Shown: positions 7,992 to 16,926 of the stretch, one piece after another | Layout of the letters: every line of letters begins with the position of its first letter | How positions within the stretch are numbered: position 1 is the stretch's first letter | Assembly: GCF_900110465.1 (NCBI RefSeq) | Contig: NZ_FODV01000002.1 | Location: 186,001-250,000, forward strand | Reading direction: 5' to 3' | DNA: 64,000 nucleotides | Origin: Halogranum amylolyticum | Lineage (GTDB): Archaea; Halobacteriota; Halobacteria; Halobacteriales; Haloferacaceae | Notes under the pieces: generated by a model | Databases searched by the model: none | Seen by the model: only the letters and a program-made list of their open reading frames with translations | What the model was told of the DNA's origin: nothing | Made by a program: the position numbers and the translations under genes

Positions 7992-9944
7992 TCAGTCGTT
8001 CGCGAGTCGACTCACCGAGCTCGCCCCGGGGATCGAGTCTCCCGACACGAAGGAGCCGCTCTGTGACGTCCGTTCGCGGTCGTCGACGTCGTGTCCCAAC
8101 CGGTCGAGAAGCGGCATCTGGAGGAAGGTGACGAGCGAGTAGAGTTCTTTCATCCGGTTCTCGCCGGCCGCGTGTTCGTCGTAACACCGTTTGACGCCCT
8201 CCCAACTGAGGAACGGCAGCGACTTGATCCGCTCCTCGTTGTCGTCGATGACCTCGCGGACGAAGGAGTGCTCCCGGATGAGTCCGTGGTGGTCACTCCA
8301 CGGTCCGTCCGAGCGCTGTGTCGACTCGTGGGGTCGGAACCGGCTGACGAGACCGCGGGCGAGTTCGCTCGTCCACTGGGCGGCGAACGGGTAGCTGATC
8401 GGGACGAGCCCGCTTCCGTGCGGGATCGACGCCAGTTCCGGCGAGAGTCGATCGGTCGCCCGGTTGATGAGGTCGCCTCTCAGGAGCTGTTTCGGCGGAA
8501 TCTTCAAGAACAGGTCGACGAGGCGATTGTCGAGGAACGGCGTTCCCGCGGGGAGCATCTGAGCGGTCGCGTAGTAGAAGAACTGCGAAGTCCCGTTCGT
8601 GATCGGATACCGACTACAGACGGTCGCCTCGCGGAGCGAGAGGTACTCGACGCCGTGGTCGACGACGGTCCGCCCCCGCTGGACGACGTTGTCGTAGTAG
8701 ACGTCCTCGGGGCTCCGCGCCGTCGTCAGATACGTCGGTTTGGGGGCGACCCGCTCGCTCACGAAGTCGTCGAGCCCCCGGATGGGCCGTCCCGTCGGGA
8801 GATCGAACGATCCCAGCGGGCCGAGATCGACCGACGGCGTTCGGAGGTGGTTCCCCTTGAACAGCATGTCGCCGTAGTGACCCGTGAACAGATAGTCACA
8901 CTCGGCGCGGAACGTCTCGGCGAACCCGCCGGCGTGGTGCTGGTTGAAGTAGCCGACGAAGTTCGAGAACCGTGGTGCCGTGTCGAGCGACCGCGACTGG
9001 TACCCCTCGTCGCGTTCCAACAGCGTGTGCTCCGCGCCGACGACGTCGGCGGCGCGCTCTGCGACCCGCGCCTCGCGGTTCTCCCACTCGTTGAGGTGGT
9101 AGGTCCGGACCGGTTCGTCGAGGGCGTCGAACGCGGCCAACACGAGCCGTGAGTCGCTCCCGCCGCTGAGCAACAGGCCGTGGGTCGCGTCGTCGCGGGT
9201 TCGGTCGGCGACGACGCGCTTTATAGTCTCCGCGAGGCGCTCGACGAACTGCTCGCGCGGGGCGTCGACGGGGTCGTAGTGCGGCGTCCAGTAGCGTTCG
9301 GTAGTCGTCGTCCCCTCGTCGACGTCGACGGTCAACACGCTCCCCGGGTGGAGCTTCTCGACACCTGTCAGTGGCGTCTTGAGCCCGAACGGGCGCTTGA
9401 GGGCGAAATATTCGGTGAGGTAGTCCTCGTCGAAGTCCGTCGAGACGTCCGGATGCAGCGGCAGCGACTGGATGCTCGTCGAGAACACGAACGGGGAGTC
9501 TTCCGGGGTCGCGACGTCGGCGGCGTCCGACTCCGCAGAGTCGCCGCGGTAGTAGTGGATGGGTCGCGTCCCCATCCGGTCGGTGAAGAGCGAGAGCGTC
9601 CCCGCCTCGGCGTCGTAGAGTGCGCCGGCGAAGTTTCCGTTCAGTCCCTCGAGAAAGCCGATCCCGGCCTCGCGGTAGCGGCGTGCACAGTACGTCTCGG
9701 CGTCTTCCTCGACGGTCACGTAGCCGTCGTCCGTGTCGTCGCCCCAGATGGATCCCCACACTCGGACGACGACGTCTCCGTCCGTCTCCGGCCGTCGAAT
9801 CCGTGTCTCGGGGTGGCTGACGCTCGCGAGACCGACGTCGTCCGTGCAGAACGTGTCGACCCGTTCGTCGCCGTTGTAGGCCAAGTCCTCTGCGAGTACG
9901 TCGAGGGAGGGCACGTCACCGACGGCACCACAGATTCCAGTCAT
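7992..9944 (-). CDS. Asparagine synthetase-like protein, copy 2
   Basis: 650 residues from MTGICGAVG; a further 19 codons upstream are open but lie inside the promoter. Same architecture as copy 1: N-terminal class II amidotransferase-like domain with Cys5, then an AsnB ligase domain with LLLSGGSDSR, GHYGDMLFKG and PFLDNRLVDLFLKIPPK. It shares with copy 3, but not copy 1, an insertion of about 12-18 residues containing RGDSAESDAAD before VFSTSIQSL. As in copy 1, the residues that hold glutamine in true AsnB are changed (GLASV, WGSIWG). The C-terminal about 30 residues are variable and charged. Gaps of 177 and 136 bases to its neighbours indicate separate transcription. Confidence 0.88.
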   Translation of the reverse strand: MTGICGAVGDVPSLDVLAEDLAYNGDERVDTFCTDDVGLASVSHPETRIRRPETDGDVVVRVWGSIWGDDTDDGYVTVEEDAETYCARRYREAGIGFLEGLNGNFAGALYDAEAGTLSLFTDRMGTRPIHYYRGDSAESDAADVATPEDSPFVFSTSIQSLPLHPDVSTDFDEDYLTEYFALKRPFGLKTPLTGVEKLHPGSVLTVDVDEGTTTTERYWTPHYDPVDAPREQFVERLAETIKRVVADRTRDDATHGLLLSGGSDSRLVLAAFDALDEPVRTYHLNEWENREARVAERAADVVGAEHTLLERDEGYQSRSLDTAPRFSNFVGYFNQHHAGGFAETFRAECDYLFTGHYGDMLFKGNHLRTPSVDLGPLGSFDLPTGRPIRGLDDFVSERVAPKPTYLTTARSPEDVYYDNVVQRGRTVVDHGVEYLSLREATVCSRYPITNGTSQFFYYATAQMLPAGTPFLDNRLVDLFLKIPPKQLLRGDLINRATDRLSPELASIPHGSGLVPISYPFAAQWTSELARGLVSRFRPHESTQRSDGPWSDHHGLIREHSFVREVIDDNEERIKSLPFLSWEGVKRCYDEHAAGENRMKELYSLVTFLQMPLLDRLGHDVDDRERTSQSGSFVSGDSIPGASSVSRLAND

Positions 9945-9968
9945 AGATACGGAGTGTGTCCAGAACAA

Positions 9969-9992
9969 CATAGTAAACAGTAGCTTACTGTT
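9969..9992 (-). promoter_or_regulatory. TATA element and dyad upstream of asparagine synthetase-like copy 2
   Basis: Minus strand TGTTTACTATG (TATA element, about 27-30 bases before the ATG at 9944) directly adjoins a perfect inverted repeat: AACAGTA (9976-9982) / TACTGTT (9986-9992) with a 3-base spacer. The dyad overlaps the upstream edge of the TATA element, where an operator for a repressor or activator would sit. No regulator is identified. Confidence 0.5.
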
Positions 9993-10080
9993 GTGAAACA
10001 TTCACATGGGGAGCGAAGTACGCTCGCGGCGACGAGCAGCGCTCGAGAGTTCTGTCGATCGCGCTGTCGCCGAAAAACAC

Positions 10081-12015
10081 TCAGTCGTTCACGAGCGGGT
10101 CGTCCGAGACCGGAGCAGTGAAACGAGTTCCCGAACCGCGTGCGGTGTCGTCCCCGTCTTCGGTCTTCAGTCGGTCGAGCAGCGGCATCTGGAGGAAGGT
10201 GACGAGCGTGTAGAGTTCTTTCATCCGGTTCTCACCCGCCTCGTGGGCACGGAGACACCGCTGGACGCCATCCCAACTGAGGAACGGCAGCGATTCGATG
10301 CGCTCCTCGTTGGCGTCGACGACCTCACGGACAAACGGATGGTTTCGGATGAGATTGTGGTGGTCGGTCCACGGACCGTCCGATCGGTAGGTCGACTCGG
10401 CGGGTCTGAACAGTTTGCCGAAGTCGCGGGCGAGTTCGCTGGCCCACTGTACGGCGAACGGGTAGCTGATCGGGACGAGCCCGCGGCCGTGGGGGAGGTC
10501 GGCGAGCTCCGGCGAGAGTAGTTCGGTCGCTCGGTTGATGAGATCGCCTCTCAGGAGCTGTTTCGGCGGGATCTTCAAGAACAGGTCGACGAGACGGTTG
10601 TCGAGGAACGGCGTCCCCGACGGAAGCATCTGGGCGGTCGCGTGATAGAAGAACTGCGACCCGTCGTTCGGAAGTTGGTGTGCACAGCAGATGGTTGCTT
10701 CGCGCATCGAGGGATATTCCACTCCGTGGTCGACGACGGTTCGGCCTCGCCGGACGACGTTGTCGTAGTAGATCGACTCCACATCGGTCGACGTCGTCAG
10801 ATACTCCGGCGCGGGCGAAACGCGTTCGTCCACTAAGTCGTCGAGACTGCGCGTGGGCCGGTCGATGGGGAGATCGAACGATCCGAATCTGCCGAGATCG
10901 ACCGTCGGCGTTCGGACGTGATCTCCCTTGAACACCGTATCACCGAAGTGTCCCGTGAACAGGAAGTCACACTCGTCGCGAAACGTCTCGGCGAACCCAC
11001 CGGCGTGATGCTGGTTGAAGTAGCCGACGAAGTTCGCGAAGCGCGGTGCGGTGTCGAGCGATCGGGCCTGATACGACTCGTCACGTACCAGCAGCCGGTG
11101 GTCCGCACCGACGACGTCGGCGGCGCGTTCGGCGATTCGTGCTTCGCGGTTGCGCCACTCGTTGAGATGGTAGGTTCGCACGGGGTGGTCGAGCGCGTCG
11201 AAGGCGGCCAACACGAGCCGTGAGTCGCTCCCGCCGCTGAGCAACAGGCCGTACGTCGCGTCCTCACGTGTCCGGTCGGCGACGACGGCTTTCATCGTCT
11301 CGGCGAGTCGCTCGGCGAGTCGTTCACGCGAGACGTCGACTGGGTCGTGGTGCGGCGTCCAGTATCGCTCGGTGGTTGTCGACCCGTCGTTGACGTCGAC
11401 GGTCATCACACTGGCCGGATGGAGCTGTTCGACGCCTTTCAACGGGGTTTTGAGGCCGAACGAGCGTCTGAACGCGAAATACTCGGTGAGATAGTCTTCG
11501 TCGAAGTCGGTCGAGACGTCCGGATGTAGCGGCAGTGACTGGATACTCGTCGAGAACACGAGCGGGGTGCCGACGGAGGCCGCGTCGGCGGCGTCCGACT
11601 CCGCGGAGTCGCCACGGTAGTAGTTGATGGGTCTCGTACCCATCCGGTCGGTGAAAAGCGAGAGCGTCCCCGCCTCGGCGTCGTAGAGCGCGCCGGCGAA
11701 GTTCCCGTTCAGCCCTTCGAGGAACTCTAGCCCGACCTCTCGGTAGCGGCGCGCACAGTACGTCTCGGGGTCCTCGTCGACGACGCTGTACCCCTCGTCG
11801 GTGTCGTCACCCCAGATCGACCCCCACAGTCGCACGACGACGTCGTCTCCACTCGTCCGCGACGTCTCCCGCGTGACGTGCGGGTGTTGGACGGCCGCGA
11901 CGCCGGCACCCTCGGTAACGAACGAGTCGATCCGTTCGTCGCCGTTGTACGCGAGGTCTTCCGCGAGTTCGTCGAGCGACGAGACGCCACCGACGACGCC
12001 ACAGATTCCGGTCAT
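10081..12015 (-). CDS. Asparagine synthetase-like protein, copy 3
   Basis: 644 residues from MTGICGVVG. Same two-domain layout as copies 1 and 2: Cys5, WGSIWGDDTD in place of the AsnB NGEIYN loop, LLLSGGSDSR PP-loop near residue 270, GHFGDTVFKG, and PFLDNRLVDLFLKIPPK. Closest to copy 2, with the same RGDSAESDAAD insertion. The C-terminus (about 25 residues) diverges. It is the most upstream of the three tandem genes on the minus strand and has its own AT-rich promoter. Retention of the ligase motifs in all three copies argues that each is functional. True asparagine synthesis is possible but not shown. Confidence 0.88.
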   Translation of the reverse strand: MTGICGVVGGVSSLDELAEDLAYNGDERIDSFVTEGAGVAAVQHPHVTRETSRTSGDDVVVRLWGSIWGDDTDEGYSVVDEDPETYCARRYREVGLEFLEGLNGNFAGALYDAEAGTLSLFTDRMGTRPINYYRGDSAESDAADAASVGTPLVFSTSIQSLPLHPDVSTDFDEDYLTEYFAFRRSFGLKTPLKGVEQLHPASVMTVDVNDGSTTTERYWTPHHDPVDVSRERLAERLAETMKAVVADRTREDATYGLLLSGGSDSRLVLAAFDALDHPVRTYHLNEWRNREARIAERAADVVGADHRLLVRDESYQARSLDTAPRFANFVGYFNQHHAGGFAETFRDECDFLFTGHFGDTVFKGDHVRTPTVDLGRFGSFDLPIDRPTRSLDDLVDERVSPAPEYLTTSTDVESIYYDNVVRRGRTVVDHGVEYPSMREATICCAHQLPNDGSQFFYHATAQMLPSGTPFLDNRLVDLFLKIPPKQLLRGDLINRATELLSPELADLPHGRGLVPISYPFAVQWASELARDFGKLFRPAESTYRSDGPWTDHHNLIRNHPFVREVVDANEERIESLPFLSWDGVQRCLRAHEAGENRMKELYTLVTFLQMPLLDRLKTEDGDDTARGSGTRFTAPVSDDPLVND

Positions 12016-12035
12016 GGGAAAAACAGTGAATATCT

Positions 12036-12052
12036 GATAATATAGTAAATTG
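12036..12052 (-). promoter_or_regulatory. TATA element of asparagine synthetase-like copy 3
   Basis: Minus strand ATTTACTATATTATC, centred about 28 bases before the ATG at 12015. It shares TTTACTAT with the copy 2 promoter, suggesting common origin or common control of copies 2 and 3. Confidence 0.55.
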
Positions 12053-12200
12053 TAGATTATCGTCTCGTCTGTCACTGTCTGATCGCGCCAGACGGAGGTC
12101 GGAAGCCGAACGTTCGGTTGGTTTCGGCCGTCGGTGTCGACCCGACGGAACGACGTCTACGGGGCTCGCGACGCCTCTGACCGAAGGGCTGGTCGACGGT

Positions 12201-14453
12201 TCAGCCGAACAGTCGCTCTCGGAGCGAGCGAGAGCTGGGCCGTTCCGCCAGCAGCACCGACGTCTCCAACCGTTCGAGCACCGAGAGAGTCAGCGACCCA
12301 CCGACGACGCGCGAGAGCAGTCCGGTCTCCGTGGCACCGACGACGACGAGCGTCCGGCCGGCGGCCGCCTCTTCGATCGCGGTCTCCACGTCGCCGACGT
12401 CGACGAGGAGGGTCGCGTCGTCCAGTCCGTGATCCGCGGCCCACTCGGCGAGGAACTGCCGACCGGCCGCTTCTCCCTCGTCGCCGGCGACGTACAGCAC
12501 CGAGACGTCGGCGTCCACGGTGTCCCGCAGAGCGCGTGCGACCTCGGCGGAGAGGTCCGAGGAGTAACCGCCCGCGGTCGGCAACAGCACGTCCGTGGGG
12601 TCGAACTCGCGTTCGTTGAGCACGAGGAAGTCACACGGGAGGTCGTGCGTCAGTTCGTCGAGCGCTCCCTCGACACGTCCACCGGCCATCCGTGCGCCGC
12701 CGTACCCCATCACCACGGTGTCGACCTCGTGCTCTCGGGCCGCGTCGAACACCTCTGCGACTCCCTGATGCGAGAGAATCGTCCGCGTCTCGACGGGGAC
12801 GTCGAATCGCTCTGCGTCCATTCGAGCGTCTGCGAGCAGTCGCTCCGAGGACGCCGTGAGCCCCCGACGTCGCTCGCTCGCGGCCTCGAGCGACGTCTGG
12901 TCCGGTACTTGGACGACGTGCGTGGCGAGTACAGACCCACCTCTGGCCTTCGCCAGCGCACCCGCGAGCGTCATCAGCGCTCGCTCGGTTCGCGGGTTCG
13001 AGAGGGCGACCATCACCGTCGGCGTCGCCATGTCGGAACCGGCCCCGTCCGGAGCGACCGTCTCGGCCGCACCGACGACGGAGTTGGGAAGCGTCGCCTT
13101 CTGCTGCAGGATGTGTCGACCGAGCAGCCCCTGCTCGCGCGTGTGTCGCCGTGCGTACGCGAAGTACCAGACGACTGCCCCGACGACGAAGACGGCGGAC
13201 AGTGCGAGTTCACGACTCCCGACGAACGCGAGGAGACCGAGCGACAACACCATCCCCAGAAGCGGTGTGAGCGGATAGAACGGTACCTCGAACTCCGGGT
13301 CGTACTCGGGCGCGTCGGTCTCGCGGAAGACGATGAGTGCGGCGTTCATCAGCGCGTACACTACGAGGTGGAGCACGCTCGCCGCCTTCGCCAACACCTC
13401 GACGTCTTGGCCGAGCAGTGCGATGAAGACGATGATCATCGCCCCTGTGAGGAGGATCGATCGATACGGCGTCGCGTACTGCGGGTGGATCTCGTTGAGC
13501 CAGTTGGTGACGATCTTGTCGCGGCCCATCGCGAAGTTGATACGGGCCGACGCGAGGATCGACGCGTTCGCGCTCGATGCAGTCGCGAGCAGTGCCCCCG
13601 CGGTCACGATGGTGACGGCGACACCGGCGAGCCCGCCCGGGAACGCGACCTGCGTCGCCTGCGTGAGCGGTGCACTCTGACTCAGGTCCGGCCACGGGAC
13701 GACTCCCAGCATGATACTCACGAGGATCGCGTAGAGCACCGTCACGATAGCGACGCTCCCGATGACCGCTAGCGGGAGGTTCCGCCCCGGGTTCTTCAAC
13801 TCCTCGGCGACCGTCGCGATCTTCGCGTAGCCGAGGAACGAGACGAACACCAGGGCGGTACCCGGGAGGATCGCCCCGTACCCCATCGGTGCGAGTCCGC
13901 CGTCGCCGGCCAGCGTCGCGTAGTCGAACGACAGCCACCCCTGGACGGCAAACAGGGTGAGGATCAACAGGAGCAGCGAGACGATGACCGTCTGGACGCC
14001 GCCGGTCTCCTTCGCCCCGATGTAGTTGACGAGAACGAACACGACGCCGGCGATCAGCGCCCCAATCTGGATGTCGGTCAGGAAGAGGACGTCCGGAATC
14101 GGCGCGAGCGTCACGAGATACTGGCCGAAGCCGATGCTGTAGAACGCCGAGGCGAAGGCCAGCCCCATCCAGTCGCCCAGTCCGGCGATCGAGCCGAAGA
14201 GCGGTCCGAGCGCCCGGTTGACGTAGTAGTAGCCGCCGCCGGCTTTCGGCATCGCCGTCCCCAACTCCGAAACCGAGAGCGCGTTCACCATCGCGATGAC
14301 GCCGCCGACGACGAACGAGACGACGACGATGGGTCCCGCCGCTCGGGCCGCGACGCCGGGGAGGACGAAGATGCCGGCTCCGATCATCGTCCCGATACCG
14401 ATCGTCATCGCCGAGACGAGGCCGAGGTCCTTCGCGAGTTCCTCGTCGGTCAC
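12201..14453 (-). CDS. APC-family amino acid permease with C-terminal UspA domains
   Basis: 750 residues from a GTG start at 14453. Residues about 1-430 form a 12-helix amino acid/polyamine permease; IGIGTMIGAGIFVLPG near residue 17 is the substrate-binding glycine motif of helix 1. Residues about 475-750 hold two universal stress protein domains (starting at TPTVMVALSNPRTERAL and FDPTDVLLPTAGG), a cytosolic regulatory module common in haloarchaeal permeases. No ATG is available in frame before an upstream stop codon. A 16-codon open frame (14500 to 14450) overlaps the GTG as GTGA. It follows the separate UspA gene by 51 bases, likely one operon. Confidence 0.9.
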   Translation of the reverse strand: MTDEELAKDLGLVSAMTIGIGTMIGAGIFVLPGVAARAAGPIVVVSFVVGGVIAMVNALSVSELGTAMPKAGGGYYYVNRALGPLFGSIAGLGDWMGLAFASAFYSIGFGQYLVTLAPIPDVLFLTDIQIGALIAGVVFVLVNYIGAKETGGVQTVIVSLLLLILTLFAVQGWLSFDYATLAGDGGLAPMGYGAILPGTALVFVSFLGYAKIATVAEELKNPGRNLPLAVIGSVAIVTVLYAILVSIMLGVVPWPDLSQSAPLTQATQVAFPGGLAGVAVTIVTAGALLATASSANASILASARINFAMGRDKIVTNWLNEIHPQYATPYRSILLTGAMIIVFIALLGQDVEVLAKAASVLHLVVYALMNAALIVFRETDAPEYDPEFEVPFYPLTPLLGMVLSLGLLAFVGSRELALSAVFVVGAVVWYFAYARRHTREQGLLGRHILQQKATLPNSVVGAAETVAPDGAGSDMATPTVMVALSNPRTERALMTLAGALAKARGGSVLATHVVQVPDQTSLEAASERRRGLTASSERLLADARMDAERFDVPVETRTILSHQGVAEVFDAAREHEVDTVVMGYGGARMAGGRVEGALDELTHDLPCDFLVLNEREFDPTDVLLPTAGGYSSDLSAEVARALRDTVDADVSVLYVAGDEGEAAGRQFLAEWAADHGLDDATLLVDVGDVETAIEEAAAGRTLVVVGATETGLLSRVVGGSLTLSVLERLETSVLLAERPSSRSLRERLFG

Positions 14454-14504
14454 GCCACTCTCACCCCAGTTGCGACTCGGCGGGAGGAGTTCTGTGTCAT
14501 CCGC

Positions 14505-14930
14505 TCAGACCTCCGTCGGGGTCGGCAGTGAGACGACCGGTACCTCCGGTTCCGTAACTAACTTGGCGGCGGTGTCGCCCGCGAGGAACCGGACGATCCG
14601 ACTCCCGCTACGAGGCCGGAACGCGACGGCCGTCGCACCAACCTCTCCGGCCTGGTCGAAGATCGTCTCCACGAGGTCGGTTCCGTAGGCGGTTCGCGTG
14701 TCGAGCACGACCGACTCGCCGAGTTCGCGTTCGACGGTGGCGAGGAACGCCTCGGCGTCTGACCGACGCTTCTCTAACGGTGCCTTGTCGACCATGCCGC
14801 CTCCCTTCTCGATGACGTGGACGGCGGTGACGCGCTCGATCTCACCGAGATACGGTCGCAGTGCGTCGCAGGTCGCCGTCGCGTCCGATTCGCTCGCGAC
14901 CGGAATCAAGACGTGCTCAAGTAGCGACAT
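14505..14930 (-). CDS. Universal stress protein (UspA family)
   Basis: 141 residues, a single Usp domain: LLEHVLIPVASESDATATCDAL at the N-terminus and a C-terminal GSRIVRFLAGDTAAKLVTEPEVPVVSLP segment. The nucleotide-loop pattern G-x2-G-x9-G(S/T) is altered (RSGSRIVRFLAGDTA), so ATP binding is uncertain. Upstream member of the operon with the APC permease-Usp fusion; it probably modulates that transporter. Confidence 0.85.
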   Translation of the reverse strand: MSLLEHVLIPVASESDATATCDALRPYLGEIERVTAVHVIEKGGGMVDKAPLEKRRSDAEAFLATVERELGESVVLDTRTAYGTDLVETIFDQAGEVGATAVAFRPRSGSRIVRFLAGDTAAKLVTEPEVPVVSLPTPTEV

Positions 14931-15234
14931 CGACGCCCCCTCCCGGTGCGCTCACACTCGGTGTCCGGGACCGATCTCCAGTCGTGCCGCGTGCTCGTCG
15001 CACCGTCGACTGAGTCGTCCCGACACGATCCGTTGACCGCGGCTCTCGCAGAGTTCTCCGTTTACCGTTGTTCATATCTGAGGAGTTTGGGCGAAGACGC
15101 ATAAGCACTCCGGATAGAACCCTGAATACTGAATTTACCTGTTCAATATTTACTGATTACGCAATTCCTTGTTCCACGAACCTCAGCCAGAGACGGGGCG
15201 TCGGCGTCAAGTACCAGCATACGATACGGAGAGT
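14931..15234. other. Divergent promoter region between UspA and Lrp-type regulator
   Basis: 304 bases with no gene. The right half (15060-15175) is AT-rich with TATA-like stretches, for example near 15141-15155 (gttcaatatttactg) and 15100 (cataagcac on the plus strand). The Lrp/RCK regulator starts at 15235 and the UspA-permease operon at 14930, so the regulator is well placed to control this region. No clear operator was found. Confidence 0.5.
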
Positions 15235-16026
15235 ATGGATTATCGGCTCGACGAGATCGACCGACGTATCATCTACGAACTGATGTGCGACGCACGGAAC
15301 ACGTCCGCTCCGACCATCGCCGAACAGGTGAACGTCTCTCCGGGGACGGTCCGGAACCGGATCCGTCAACTTGAGGAGCACGGCATCATCCGCGGGTACA
15401 CGGTCGGGGTCGACTTCGAGCGAGCGGACGGGCATCTGACGAACCTCTACATCTGTAACGCCCCTATCTCCGAACGCAAGCCACTCGCTCGGGAAGCGAG
15501 CGCCGTTCCGGGCGTCATCAACGTCCGCGAACTGATGACCGGTCGCCGGAACCTGCACATCCTGGCCGTCGGCGAGGACACGGCCGCGCTCCGTCGGATC
15601 ACTCGCGCGCTCTCGCGGTTGGGGATCGAGATCGAAGACGAGACGCTCGTCGAAGCCGAGACCAACAGCCCCTACCGTTCGTTCGGGCCCGACGACGACG
15701 TCCCGACGACGCAGGCGACGGACTTCATTAGTCTCACCGGAGACGCCAACGTCGTCGACGTGACGGTCAAGGCGGACGCTCCCATCGTCGGAAAGACGCT
15801 CGCGGAAGCCGTCCGAGACGAAACACTCGACGACGACTCACTGGTGATCGCCATCGAACGGGACGACCGCGTCCTGACGCCGCACGGAACGACCACAATC
15901 GAACCGGACGACATCGTCACGGTCCTCTCTCGGAGCGGCGACACAGACCGGATCCTCAAAGCGTTCGTCAGTTCCGACGAGAGAGACGTCTCTACCCCTG
16001 ACTCCGAGGACGCCGAACGTCGCTGA
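15235..16026 (+). CDS. Lrp/AsnC-type regulator with C-terminal RCK_C (TrkA-C) domain
   Basis: 263 residues from ATG 15235; the frame extends 22 codons further, but that extension is not conserved-looking. N-terminal winged helix-turn-helix (6-60: IAEQVNVSPGTVRNRIRQLEEHGII), a ligand-sensing AsnC-like domain (about 65-145), then a TrkA-C domain (about 175-245: VVDVTVKADAPIVGKTLAEAV ... DDIVTVLSR). The RCK_C domain binds small ligands in potassium channel regulators. It diverges from the UspA/amino acid permease operon, whose control it may exert. Cytoplasmic DNA-binding protein; the effector is unknown. Confidence 0.88.
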   Translation: MDYRLDEIDRRIIYELMCDARNTSAPTIAEQVNVSPGTVRNRIRQLEEHGIIRGYTVGVDFERADGHLTNLYICNAPISERKPLAREASAVPGVINVRELMTGRRNLHILAVGEDTAALRRITRALSRLGIEIEDETLVEAETNSPYRSFGPDDDVPTTQATDFISLTGDANVVDVTVKADAPIVGKTLAEAVRDETLDDDSLVIAIERDDRVLTPHGTTTIEPDDIVTVLSRSGDTDRILKAFVSSDERDVSTPDSEDAERR

Positions 16027-16029
16027 GGC

Positions 16030-16833
16030 TCACCCCAGCGTCACGTCCAGATACAGCATCACGACGACGCCGAGCATCGTCCCCAGCGTCGCCGCTCGCT
16101 CGTGACCACGGGCGTGCGTCTCGGGGACGATCTCGTCGCTGATGACGAACAGCATCGCGCCGGCGGCGAACCCCATCGCGTACGGCAGCAGCGGCGTCGC
16201 GACCGTCACCGCGACGGCCCCGAAGACGGCGAGCGGGATCTCGACCAGCCCGGCGCGGATGCCGGTCAGCGCCGCGTAGAACAGTCGGTCGAACCCCGCG
16301 TTGATCGCGGCGATGGAGACGGCGAGCCCCTCCGGGATGTTCTGGATGCCGATGGCGAGCATCAACGCGAGCGCGTCGCCGACGTTGCCGGAGCCGAAGC
16401 CGACGCCGACGGCGAGCCCCTCGGGCATGTTGTGGATGGTGATGGCGACGATGAACAGCATCACCGAAGCGGTCCGTCCCTCCGTCGCGGGCGTGTCGGG
16501 CCGCGTCCGACCGGTGACGAGCACGTGGACGTGCGGTACCCAGCGATCCGCGCGGTCGAGGACGAGTACGCCGACGACGATGCCGACGATCACCGGGACG
16601 ACGCCGCCCGCGTCGATGCCGGGGATGATGAGACTCGTGAAACTGGCGGCCAGCATGACGCCCGCGGCGAACCCGAGCATCGTGTCGAGCGCCTTGTCGG
16701 AGGGGTCACGCCAGACGAGGACGAGCACCGCTCCGAGGAGGTTCAAGAAGGCGATGACGACACCACCCAACAACCCCTGCATCACGGGGTTCGGACCGGC
16801 GAGTCCGAGAAAGAGCTCCGAGAACAGGCTCAT
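16030..16833 (-). CDS. ZIP family divalent metal transporter
   Basis: 267 residues, eight predicted membrane helices. The metal-site motifs of helices 4 and 5 are intact: TIHNMPEGLAVGVGFG (about 132-147) and IGIQNIPEGLAVSI (about 160-173). A His-containing loop (VPHVHVLVTGRTRP) lies between helices 3 and 4. Expected to move zinc or related divalent cations into the cytoplasm. Its 3' end converges on the Lrp-type regulator with a gap of 3 bases. Confidence 0.92.
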   Translation of the reverse strand: MSLFSELFLGLAGPNPVMQGLLGGVVIAFLNLLGAVLVLVWRDPSDKALDTMLGFAAGVMLAASFTSLIIPGIDAGGVVPVIVGIVVGVLVLDRADRWVPHVHVLVTGRTRPDTPATEGRTASVMLFIVAITIHNMPEGLAVGVGFGSGNVGDALALMLAIGIQNIPEGLAVSIAAINAGFDRLFYAALTGIRAGLVEIPLAVFGAVAVTVATPLLPYAMGFAAGAMLFVISDEIVPETHARGHERAATLGTMLGVVVMLYLDVTLG

Positions 16834-16926
16834 GGCTGTTGTGTGCGGGGATCACTGATGTATCTATTCCCGACCGTCCGACGTGGTAATGGGTGGTTAC
16901 TCGCCCCGACGGGCGGTGTTCGACTC

